A stretch of 64,000 nucleotides of DNA from Procambarus clarkii (Eukaryota; Arthropoda; Malacostraca; Decapoda; Cambaridae). This document shows, one piece after another, positions 11,701-23,700 of the stretch (positions are counted from its first letter, which is position 1; the number at the start of each line of letters is the position of its first letter). Both the position numbers and the translations under genes were made by a program. Below the pieces are notes generated by a model. It saw only the letters and a list, made by a program, of their open reading frames with translations. It was not told the DNA's origin and ran no database searches. Where the stretch lies: contig NC_091156.1 in NCBI RefSeq assembly GCF_040958095.1, positions 16,593,189 through 16,657,188 of the forward strand, read 5' to 3'.

Positions 11701-14700
11701 AGCAATGGGTGGGCCAAGCGAGCCGCACCTTGGAGTTGTTTTATATTGTCGGGATGGTGGTAAGTGAGAAACCGTTGCTAAGGACAAATCAAGTGTGAAA
11801 ACTACGTAATTTGAAGTCAATTAAATATCATGTAAAGTGTAGATCGAATATTTTAAATATAATTAAATATTACGTAAAGATTTGAGTGATTTCCGGCGTT
11901 GTCAGACATAGATACAGAAAATAGGTGCAGTGAATTGTGAACGCCTAGGCATAGCGAGCGACGAGTAATTTGACATCTGGGGTTCGATGTCTCATGTACC
12001 GTGGAGAGGTCCATGGAGATTTTTTTGTGGGTGCAGGTAGCATTATGGAAAGTGTTACCGTGGGACACGGGAAGCGTGTCCCGTTGGTGGAGGTGTGAGG
12101 CAGAGACGCAGTGTGTATTGGCGTTTGGACGGCGAGGGTAGTGCATGGTTGTGTATTGGCGTTTGTACGCCGGGGTGTGTAGTGTAATGCACGTGTAGTG
12201 GCTTATTACACGCCAGCGTAATGCATAGTATTTACTGTAGTGAAATGTGCATGTTTTGACTGTTGATATCATGGATGTAGTATAGTGCATGACATTGTTG
12301 GCATTATAGCGCCAAGGTGGAGCATGTGTAGCGTTACTGGATGTTGTAACGCCGGGTGTATTGTAGACATTAGCGTTGAAGTATGTTAACGCAGGTGGTA
12401 GAGTGTGGTGGGTGGCCACTACACAAGAAATTATACCTGACGAGTGTGGGTCAGGTAATTAATGGATTACCAGAGAACAGGGGTGTTGTGTTGATGGCGT
12501 TGGGGACGCCAGGTGTTGTGTTGATGGCGTTGGGGACGCCGGGTGTTGTGCTGATGGCGTTGGGGACGCCGGGTGTTGTGCTGATGGCGTTGGGGACGCC
12601 GTGTGTGGTGTTGAGGGCATTGGAGACGCCGTGTGTTGTGTTGATGGCATTGGGGACACTGTGTGTGGTGTTGAGGGCATTGGGGACGCCGTGTATGGTG
12701 TTGATGGTGTTGGAGACGCCGAGTGTTGATGGTGTTGGGGACGCCATTGGGTGATGTAGTGTAGTGGCGTTTGGACGCCTGGTATGGAGTGTGGTGTTGT
12801 GGAGTATATGGTGGCGCAGGGGCGCCAGGTAGTGGTCGGTGCGTTAGGACGCAGGAAGTGGTTGTGAGGATGTGTGGCGTTATACTGAGGTCATCAGTGG
12901 TTGGGATGACCAGAGGAGATGGTGTGTCGGAGTGGGTAAGTCTTATGGATAAGATTACAAGGTAGAATTTCAAAATTTCAGGTGTTGGTGGTTGCAGTGA
13001 ACGAGCCAAGTACATACATTAATTTCTCATTAATTGTTACAGGAATCTCGCTAGAGGCGAGCCAGTGGCAGTATGATGCTTTAGTGACATTAGTTGTGAA
13101 ATTATTTTAATGAGGTATTTATTGTGATAATGTATGTGCATGTATATACTGTATATTACCTCATCGGCACCATTACTGAGTGTTAGGCTTGAGAAGGTCC
13201 CCCGGGATCATGTCACAGAGCTTCAGGTAGAGTAGAAGGGAAGCCATGAGGCTACATTCAGTAATTCTAGAAAAAAAAAGGGGGAGGAAGTGAAGCCAAC
13301 GTGACGTTATAGGCGAAATTCGCCCCTGACATCAAAGCAGGGATAAGGGCCAGCTGCAATGGCTTTGCAGCTGCGCTCAGGCTATATACAGGGAGAGAGA
13401 GTAAGGAGCCGAGGGGGTGTTATGTAATAATGGGATCGAGCCAGGGGGCTCTGAGGGAATATTTTGCAGGTACAGCGGTCGGGAAGGTGTGAATACAGGT
13501 GGACACACTCTGGGCAGATGGGCCTAGAGTAATGTGCTACAGCTGTGGTGAGCACAGCAAGGAAGGATGACCAGAGAGCTGTGAGGTATCTACAGCGTTC
13601 TGGGATTGGTGCCCTGGAACGAGACGGCAGCATAGACCCGAGGGAACATGACCCTGGGATAGGAATCTCCGTTGCTCTGGAGGCCAGGATCATGTTAGCT
13701 CAGAGCAACGATGGAACAATGACAACATTCACCAGGCTGGACAGCCTGGGTTTTGTCTGGGTCATGGAGGATCTATGACCTAGCAACCATGGGACACGAA
13801 GACAAGAGAAGTGATGCTGCCAATTGTGGAGGAGGCCAGTGAAACATTGTGTGATCATTGTAAGCCCATATGTCAAAAGTACAGGGCAAGATGTTAAATT
13901 GTTATTAACTTGTTACTAAGGATGAAGAACCTTAGATATATATGTGTTGTGTATATATTAATGACTAGTGTCATTTCTGGTTAAGTGCCAGCATTCTGGT
14001 CCATGTAATTTTATGGTTATGTTTGTATGTAATTATATGTCAGCAGTTTAGGTATATGTGCATTGTTGGAGATGGGAAAAAATATTACAGACTATTTTAC
14101 CTATGCTATGATGTGAATATGTATATGTTGTAGAAGTGTTGTGAGTCATGTCGGAGAAAATTTTAATTTAGTTCATCGTGTGCATGATGAACTTATTGGA
14201 TGAATTTTTAGTTGTACATATATGGTGGGTGCATACTCCAGGTCCTTGCACCAATGGAACCTTTGCAATGATGCATATGGGGACATATGCGTGTTTAAGG
14301 AGGGGTAATCCACAAGTTAGTAGGGATTATTAGCTAGAGGATCATTACTACAACACTTAACGAATGATGATTGGAAGTACATGTTAAATAGATCACATAT
14401 CCAAGAAAGGTCAAAGGGATTAAGACTGCAGCTGTTAGCCAAATTAATAATTCTGGAAAGAGGACTCAGGCTTCTAGGAACAAGGTTACCGCTTCTAGGG
14501 ATAAGGTTAATCGGATTATACCTTCCTTGAGAGGCATGGTGAAATGTTTGAGGCCATGGCTGACTGGAGACAGTCTGGTTGTGGGAGTCGAACTGGCAAG
14601 TCCTCCGGGGTCTCCGTTTGTGGCAGCAGCGAAGTGTAGCAGGCAGCTATGCGAGAGCCTGATGTGATCTTAGTGACCAAGTTAAGTCAGCAGTATGTGA

Positions 14701-17700
14701 GTATTGAATGTAAGACTAACCGGGTGTGAAGCGTTGTAGCAATTATTCAGTATTAGGGACTTAGGCGGAAGTTACGAGTGCAAGTGGTGAGCGCGGAGGT
14801 CAAGTGGTTTATGGGTAATGGAAGTGTATTTACCTAATAGAGTATGTTAATATGTTATTATTTGTCAGAGTCTATTCTTTGTAAGTAAATGACAAAACCC
14901 GACGGCCTTCAAATACCTTCCATATGTTCACTCATTGTGTTCCAGTACAAACCTAGTGGTACGCCTCAAGGGTCTGGTGTGTGTAGGAATACACAGTGGT
15001 GGAAATGGTTGCTGAGGCAAGGTGTTATGTGTTGTGAAATTGCTGTGTTCGGAATAAACCGGGGTTCAGTGTCACAACAGAAGTGCAGGGGAAGAAGCCC
15101 ACCCCGCCAGCTCTGAACCCCCCCCCCAAAGGGGGAGAAGCCGTCTAACGACGCCACCAAAGGCCGGAAGACAACCAAACGCGCCCACCAACAGCGGGAC
15201 CATGTGAGAGTCAACAGAGCAAGCTGCTCCCCCAGCCCCCGTCAACAGAGAAGGGAACAGAACCCCTTCCGAAAGAAAAATTACACACACATATACACAT
15301 TATGTATATACACATACATATACATATACACAAACACACAAGATATGTTACACACACGTGTGTATACACATGTGCACACACAAACACACACAGCATACAC
15401 ATGCACATGCGTACACACACACTAATGTGTGTGTAATATCCATTACCCATAAACTAATATAAACTAATGATGATAAATGCATATAGTCCACCGCCAAGCA
15501 GCACATGGTCAAAGGAGGAGCTAGATAGTAAACGTGAAGGTCTTATAACAATAATGAGAGAGATTATAGCGAGAGCGGATAACGATAGATCACGACTGTT
15601 GATAGTCGGTGACTTCAACTTGAAATCCATAGACTGGGAAGCATATGAAGCTAAAACAGAAGATTTTTGGACCTGTAAATTTGTAGACCTCATCCTGGAA
15701 ACATTCTTGTATCAACATGTTAAACAAGCTACGAGGATGAGGGAAGGGGACGTTCCCTCCATGCTAGATTTGATATTTACCAGGAAGGAGGAAGAGATAT
15801 TTGACATTCAGTACCTTCCTCCCTTGGGTAAAAGTGACCATGTCTTTTTGGGAATAAAGTATGCAATGCGTTATAAGCTGGAAGAAAATAAGGAGGTTGA
15901 AGCAGTTGAAAAACCAGACTTCAGGAGAGGACATTATGGTGACCTTAGAAATTTTTTTAGTGAGTATAATTGGACAGACTTGATGCTAGGCAAGGAAGTG
16001 AATGAGATGTATGTCAAGTTTTGTGAAATATATGATAAAGGCACAAAAAAATTTATACCAAAACAGAGATGCAGAACTAGGAAACAGGATTGGTTCAATA
16101 GAAATTGCGAGAGGGCTAGAGACCGAAAGACACAAAAATGGAATCAATACAGGAAGAGGCCGAACCCCCAAACATACCAGCGATACAAAGATGCGAGAAA
16201 CAACTACACGGCAGTGAGGAGAGAGGCAGAAAGAAATTTTGAAAAAGGGATTGCGGACAAATGTAAAACAGAACCAGGTCTATTCTATAAATTCATAAAC
16301 AACAAATTGCAGGTAAAGGATAATATTCAGAGGTTGAAAATGGGAAATAGATTCACGGAAGATGAAAAGGAAATGTGTGAAACACTAAACGAAAAGTTCC
16401 AAAGTGTGTTTGTACAAAATGAAATCTTTAGGGAACCAGATACAATAAGAATTCCAGAGAACAACATAGAACACATAGAGGTGTCTAGAGACGAAGTGGA
16501 AAAAATGCTCAAGGAGCTCGGTAAGAACAAAGCAGCTGGCCCAGATGGCGTTTCACCATGGGTTCTGAGAGAATGTGCATCTGAGCTCAGCATTCCACTT
16601 CACCTGATCTTTCAGGCATCCCTGTGTACAGGAATCGTAGCAGATGGGTGGAAACAGGCTAACATAGTTCCAATCTACAAAAGTGGCAGCAGGGAAGACC
16701 CCCTCAATTATAGACCTGTATCATTGACAAGTGTAATAGTGAAAGTATTGGAAAAGCTAATCAAAACTAAATGGGTAGAACACCTGGAGAGAAATGATAT
16801 AATATCAGACAGACAGTATGGTTTTCGATCTGGAAGATCCTGTGTATCGAATTTACTCAGTTTCTATGATCGGGCCACAGAGATATTACAGGAAAGAGAT
16901 GGCTGGGTTGACTGCATCTATCTGGACCTAAAAAAGGCTTTCGACAGAGTTCCACATAAGAGGTTGTTCTGGAAACTGGAAAATATTGGAGGGGTGACAG
17001 GTAAGCTTCTATCATGGATGAAAAATTTTCTGACTGATAGAAAAATGAGGGCAGTAATCAGAGGCAATGTATCGGAATGGAGAAATGTCACAAGTGGAGT
17101 ACCACAGGGTTCAGTTCTTGCACCAGTGATGTTTATTGTGTACATAAATGATCTACCAGTTGGTATACAGAATTATATGAACATGTTTGCTGATGATGCT
17201 AAGATAATAGGAAGGATAAGAAATTTAGATGATTGTCATGCCCTTCAAGAAGACCTGGACAAAATAAGTATATGGAGCAACACTTGGCAAATGGAATTTA
17301 ATGTTAATAAATGTCATGTTATGGAATGTGGAATAGGAGAACATAGACCCCACACAACCTATATATTATGTGAGAAATCTTTAAAGAATTCTGATAAAGA
17401 AAGAGATCTAGGAGTGGTTCTAGATAGAAAACTATCACCTGAGGACCACATAAAGAATATTGTGCAAGGAGCCTATGCAATGCTTTCTAACTTCAGAATT
17501 GCATTTAAATACATGGATGGCGATATACTAAAGAAATTGTTCATGACTTTTGTTAGGCCAAAGCTAGAATATGCAGCTGTTGTGTGGTGCCCATATCTTA
17601 AGAAGCACATCAACAAACTGGAAAAGGTGCAAAGACATGCTACTAAGTGGCTCCCAGAACTGAAGGGCAAGAGCTACGAGGAGAGGTTAGAAGCATTAAA

Positions 17701-20700
17701 TATGCCAAAACTAGAAGACAGAAGAAAAAGAGGTGATATGATCACTACGTACAAAATAGTAACAGGAATTGATAAAATTGACAGGGAAGACTTCCTGAGA
17801 CCTGGAACTTCAAGAACAAGAGGTCATAGATTTAAACTAGCTAAACACAGATGCCGAAGAAATATAAGAAAATTCACCTTCGCAAATAGAATGGTAGACG
17901 GTTGGAACAAGTTAAGTGAGAAGGTGGTGGAGGCCAAGACCGTCAGTAGTTTCAAAGCGTTATATGACAAAGAGTGCTGGGAAGACGGGACACCACGAGC
18001 GTAGCTCTCATCCTGTAACTACACTTAGGAAATTACACTTAGGTAATTACACATACATTGCAAAAGAAAAGTACCAGTCGCCGACCAGTGGGCAGAGTGC
18101 ACCACGCCGACCAGTGGGCAGAGTGCACCACGCCGACCAGTGGGCAGAGAGCACCACGCCGACCAGTGGGCAGAGTGCACCACGCCGACCAGTGGGCAGA
18201 GTGCACCACGCCGACCAGTGGGCAGAGAGCACCACGCCGACCAGTGGGCAGAGTGCACCACGCCGACCAGTGGGCAGAGAGCACCACGCCAGCCAGTGGG
18301 CAGAGTGCACCACGCCAGCCAGTGGGCAGAGAGCACCACGCCAGCCAGTGGGCAGAGTGCACCATGCCGACCAGTGGGCAGAGTGCACCACGCCGACCAG
18401 TGGGCAGAGTGCACCACGCCAGCCAGTGGGCAGAGTGCACCACGCCGACCAGTGGGCAGAGTGCACCACGCCGACCAGTGGGCAGAGTGCACCACGCCAG
18501 CCAGTGGGCAGAGTGCACCACGCCGACCAGTGGGCAGAGTGCACCACGCCAGCCAGTGGGCAGAGTGCACCACGCCGACCAGTGGGCAGAGAGCACCACG
18601 CCGACCAGTGGGCAGAGAGCACCACGCCAGCCAGTGGGCAGAGTGCACCACGCCGACCAGTGGGCAGAGTGCACCACGCCGACCAGTGGGCAGAGTGCAC
18701 CACGCCAGCCAGTGGGCAGAGTGCACCACGCCGACTAGTGGGCAGAGAGCACCACGCCGACCAGTGGGCAGAGTGCACCACGCCGACCAGTGGGCAGAGA
18801 GCACCACGCCGACCAGTGGGCAGAGTGCACCACGCCGACCAGTGGGCAGAGAGCACCACGCCGACCAGTGGGCAGAGTGCACCACGCCGACCAGTGGGCA
18901 GAGCACCACGCCGACCAGTGGGCAGAGTGCACCACGCCGACCAGTGGGCAGAGCACCACGCCGACCAGTGGGCAGAGTGCACCACGCCGACCAGTGGGCA
19001 GAGTGCACCACGCCGACCAGTGGGCAGAGAGCACCACGCCGACCAGTGGGCAGAGTGCACCACGACGACCAGTGGGCAGAGAGCACCACGCCGACCAGTG
19101 GGCAGAGAGCACCACGCCGACTAGTGGGCAGAGAGCACCACGCCGACTAGTGGGCAGAGAGCACCACGCCAGCCAGTGGGCAGAGAGCACCACGCCAGCC
19201 AGTGGGCAGAGAGCACCACGCCGGCCAGGCAAAGAAGGCACAAAACTGCATCAAAAGGCCCACCTCGACAGCAAAACCTCAAAATCCCAGCACGACCACA
19301 ACATGTGCCAAGACCCAAAAAGATCAGTCTGCAAGCCAGGAAGACCCCGGAACCCCAGAAGGCAGAACCGGGTCACACGAGGAAACAAAGTCCCCTGAAC
19401 CCACAAAGGGGGCCCAAGAGGAAGAAACCTCCAGAACGAAACCAAAGAACCCAAAGGAACCCAGAATTGAACCAGAGGGAGCCCAAACCACCACATTTGC
19501 CGGCAGAGAACACCACAAAAAGGCAAAGCACAGCCCCCAGACAGAACCCCCTGGGAAAACGGTCATAACAAACCGAAAACCAAGGGACAAGGTGTGGGAG
19601 CAAGCATACCAGCCAGGGGACACTTGAGTCCAAACCCAAAGGTCCAGACCCAAAACAGACTAAATGGAAAACCCGGTGTAAATCAACACCCAAACATTCC
19701 CAAAGGAACAGGCAACGGGCAGAAAACACCAGAAAAGCAAAGAAATGACAACAGAATAAAAAAAAACTGAAAAAAAAGGTGAAAACTCAGTCTATAATAA
19801 AAGGATAGACTGGGAGATAATAAACAGGGAACTTACAAACATTCCATGGGGAACTGTTCTAAATAATACAAGTCCTACAGAAGGAATAGAAAAACTGACT
19901 TCAGTAGCGTATCAAGTCTGTCTGAAACATGTTCCTTTGAGGAAAGCCAGAAAGAGATCTAACGTAGAAAGAGAATGCAGACGACACTATAAACGCAGGA
20001 AAAAAATAACGGAACTGCTTATGCAGACACGAATTTCCCGTCAAAGAAGGAATAATTTAAATAGGGAGATTGAAGAAATTGAGCGGAAACTGAAACACTC
20101 ATATGAAACTGAAGAAAGGTAGTTAGAACAGAAAGCAATTCAGGAAATAAAGAAAAATCCAAAATATTTCTTCTCATATGCGAAATCAAAAGCAAAAACC
20201 ACTGCCAGTATTGGACCTATTCGTACAAGTGAAGGTTCATACACGGAGGATGACAAAGAAATTAGTGAAATCCTAAAAAAGCAGTATGAGGACATGTTTA
20301 GCACTCCAATAAACAACATGAAGGTGGAAGATCCAGACAATTTCTTTATGCGGGATATTCAAACCCCTGTAAATATAACTGCTATAAACACGAGTGCACT
20401 AAATTTTGAAAAAGAAATTGAAAACATGCCCATGCACTCGGCCCCAGGTCCAGACTCATGGAATTCAATATTTATAAAGAAATGCAAAGTGCCGGTAGCA
20501 CAGGCACTCAGTAGTGTGGAGGAAGAGCTTGGACACGGGGGAGATACCAGATGCACTTAAAGTAGCAGACATAGCCCCTCTACACAAGGGAGGGAGCAAA
20601 GCATTGGCAAAAAATTATAGACCAGTTGCACTAACATCGCACATCATAAAAGTATTTGAGAGAGTGATTAGGAGTCAGGTCACCAATTTCATGGAGACAA

Positions 20701-23700
20701 ATGACCTTCACAACCCAGGCCAACATGGATTTCGAGCGGGAAGATCGTGCCTCTCACAGCTACTTGAGCACTACGACAAAGTCACTGAGGCATTAGAAGA
20801 GAAGCAGAATGCTGATGTGATATACACGGACTTCGCAAAGGCTTTCGATAAATGTGACCATGGCGTGATAGCACACAAAATGAAGTCAATGGGAATAACC
20901 GGTAAAGTAGGACGCTGGATACTCAGTTTTCTGTCAAACAGGACTCAGCGAGTAACTGTCAACCATATAAAATCTAGTCCAAGTGCAGTGAAAAGCTCTG
21001 TACCTCAGGATACAGTCCTTGCACCGCTGCTTTCCTTATTCTCATATCAGATATAGACAAAAATACAAGTCACAGCTTCGTATCATCCTTTGCAGATGAC
21101 ACAAAAATCAGTATGAAAATTACCTCGGCTGAGGACATTGAAAAACTTCAAGCTGATATTAATAAAGTTTTCGACTGGGCATCAGAAAATAACATGATGT
21201 TTAACAGTGATAAATTCCAGGTACTCAGGTACGGTAAAAATGAGGACCTTAAACATAATACAGAGTACAAAACACAATCAAATGTACCCATAGTAGAAAA
21301 ACAGCATGTAAAGGATTTGGAAATAATAATGTCTGACGACCTAACGTTTAAGGAGCATAACCAAGCAAATATTGCGACAGCTAGAAAAATGATAGGATGG
21401 ATTACGAGAACTTTCAAATCCAGGGATCCCATCACAATGGTTGTACTCTTCAAGTCACTTGTGTTGTTAACAGTGATAAATTCCAGGTACTCAGGTACGG
21501 TAAAAATGAGGACCTTAAACATAATACAGAGTACAAAACACAATCAAATGTACCCATAGTAGAAAAACAGCATGTAAAGGATTTGGAAATAATAATGTCT
21601 GACGACCTAACGTTTAAGGAGCATAACCAAGCAAATATTGCGACAGCTAGAAAAATGATAGGATGGATTACGAGAACTTTCAAATCCAGGGATCCCATCA
21701 CAATGGTTGTTCTCTTCAAGTCACTTGTGTTGTCCTGTCTTGAGTACTGCTCAGCACTCACTTCCTCCTTCAGAGCAGGAGAGATTGCTGAAATGGAAGG
21801 AATACAGAGAACATATACGGCACGCATAGACGCAATAAAGCACCTAAATTATTGGGATCGTCTCAAAGCCCTCCTAATGTACTCACTAGAAAGAAGACGA
21901 GAGAGATATCAAATAATATACACCTGGAAGATACTGGAGGGCCAAGTACCAAATTTACACAGTAAAATAACAACGTACTGGAGTAAACGATATGGAAGAA
22001 AATGTAGAATAGAACCAGTGAAGAGCAGAGGTGCCATAGGCACAATCAGAGAACACTGTATAAACATCAGAGGTCCGCGGTTGTTCAACGTCCTCCCAGC
22101 AAGCATAAGAAATATTGCCGGAACAACCGTGGACATTTTCAAGAGGAAACTAGATTTATTCCTGCAAGGAGTGCCGGACCAACCGGGCTGTGGTGGGTAT
22201 GTGGGCCTGCGGGCCGCTCCAAGCAACAGCCTGGTGGACCAAACTCTCATAAATCAAGCCTGGCCTCGGGCCGGGCTTGGGGAGTAGAAGAACTCCCAGA
22301 ACCCCATCAACCAGGTATCAACTAGGTATCACCCAAGATGCTGCTCGCACACCCAGTCGCATGTAAACAAACCGCAACGCCGCCCTGGTGGCCACGCCGG
22401 GAAACCGGCAGACGAAAATGGCTGCCAGCAGGGGCTGTGACTGACGCTTAATACACAAAAACACGCCAGCAAAAGTAGGAAGCAAGCAGACTGGATGGGC
22501 GAAAAACGCCGCCCAACAGCATAAAACCCAGGCAGGGGCAAACCGCCCCAGAACTGCTAGCAGGCTTTCCCCACAGCCCCGGGAACCAACAACAGAGAGC
22601 CCGGGGCAGAGCCGTCCTCCAAGCCCTCCGCCCTTAAAGAAAAGTAAGAGTCCATGGGAAAGGCAGCAAGAAAGGGCTGGTAAGACCCAGAAGCCTTGGC
22701 AGGAGAAACAGGCTTGAAAAACCTCCATCCCCCAACCCGAACAGGGCAGCCCCCGAAAACCACCCTAGTCTCTGCCCCAACCCCAAAACCCACAGACAGT
22801 CCGGAGCCGGGAACAGGGAGGGAAAGGGGCAAACAGCACCTAACCAAACGGGGCGGCCTCGGGGCATCCAGGTGGGAAACCAACCTAGCATGTTGCAGCA
22901 ACCTAACCTAGCCTGCAACACGGATGCCGCCCGTACTCTGAACAGTAATAACATCAGGAGAGTACTGGAGAACAAGCAGAGAATCTCTCGCAAGACTCCG
23001 GGTCAAGGTGTCAGTGACCCAACAGGCAGCATGACGGAGGTAAAAGTGGTGACTGTCACCCGGAGACAAGGGCACAGCAACCAACGATCCCGTACAAGAC
23101 GGGTTGGAACCCGGAAGACACATTCAATGGTCCCCCGAGCCCAGACGGGTTTCCAGGACCCGTAGGCTGACTGCTACGGAAAGCCCGGGCAAGGTGTTGC
23201 TAACCGGTTAAGAAACCCAAACATAACAAGAGGGTAGAGGGCAGACCCCCACCAGGCAAATGAAAATAAAAACAAAAGAAAACCCCCGCAAAAGTACACA
23301 GTCTCCAGAGGCAACAGGAACCGGTCGCCACTTAGGTGGCAGGCTGTGCAACACCTTGACGCCCTAACCAGCACAATACCAATCCCTACCCAGGGCCAAA
23401 CAAGGGCCCCAAGCCCCCAAGGGTGAGGCAAATGCCGAGCAGCAAGAACCTCTACGGGAACGGTTCCCGAACGCCCCAGGGAAGATAACTCTGTTACGCA
23501 AGGGCAGTACTCACAGGGCACTTAGGAAAGTCAGCCACTAAGCACATGCAGCCCCGGCACTGATGAAGTACTCCTGGCCACCGCACAACACAACACATGG
23601 CAGTGAACGCCACACAAGGCAAACACCGCCTAGGAAACTGTGGCCAGAGAACCGTCTATCCCGGTTGATATTAGCTTACGAACTGAAGCTTGGCAGCCGG

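Larger units (their letters stand above)
10701..14894 (+). mobile_element. non-autonomous LTR retrotransposon without gag-pol
   Basis: Two direct repeats (10701-11316 and about 14306-14894) flank a 3-kb interior. A primer-binding-like TGGTGGCAGCG starts 10 bases after the first repeat. A purine tract (AAGGAGGGG) immediately precedes the second. No reverse transcriptase, protease, integrase or gag could be read in the interior. This is the layout of a large non-coding LTR derivative that depends on another element's enzymes. No clear 4-6 bp target duplication was seen at the outer ends. Confidence 0.75.
19776..22318 (+). mobile_element. LINE-D copy 1, 5'-truncated and decayed
   Basis: A second non-LTR family. 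The sequence starts in the linker before the RT (IPWGTVLNNTSPTEGIEKL) and runs to a tail with repeated CCAGGTATCAAC. Its 3' third matches the copy at 34385-35412. The family belongs to the jockey/CR1 group by RT motifs; the exact clade is not assigned. A 266-bp tandem duplication lies at 21201-21732. Confidence 0.85.

Noticed and set aside
10701..14894. 4-6 bp target duplication around the LTR element
   Set aside because: Bases before 10701 (AGTGT) and after 14894 (AAACC) do not match, so none was claimed.
17916..19398. Frames of 200-400 codons on both strands over the 26-bp array
   Set aside because: All six frames are open in the repeat unit. The same peptide repeats in shifted frames, with no start context or domain.
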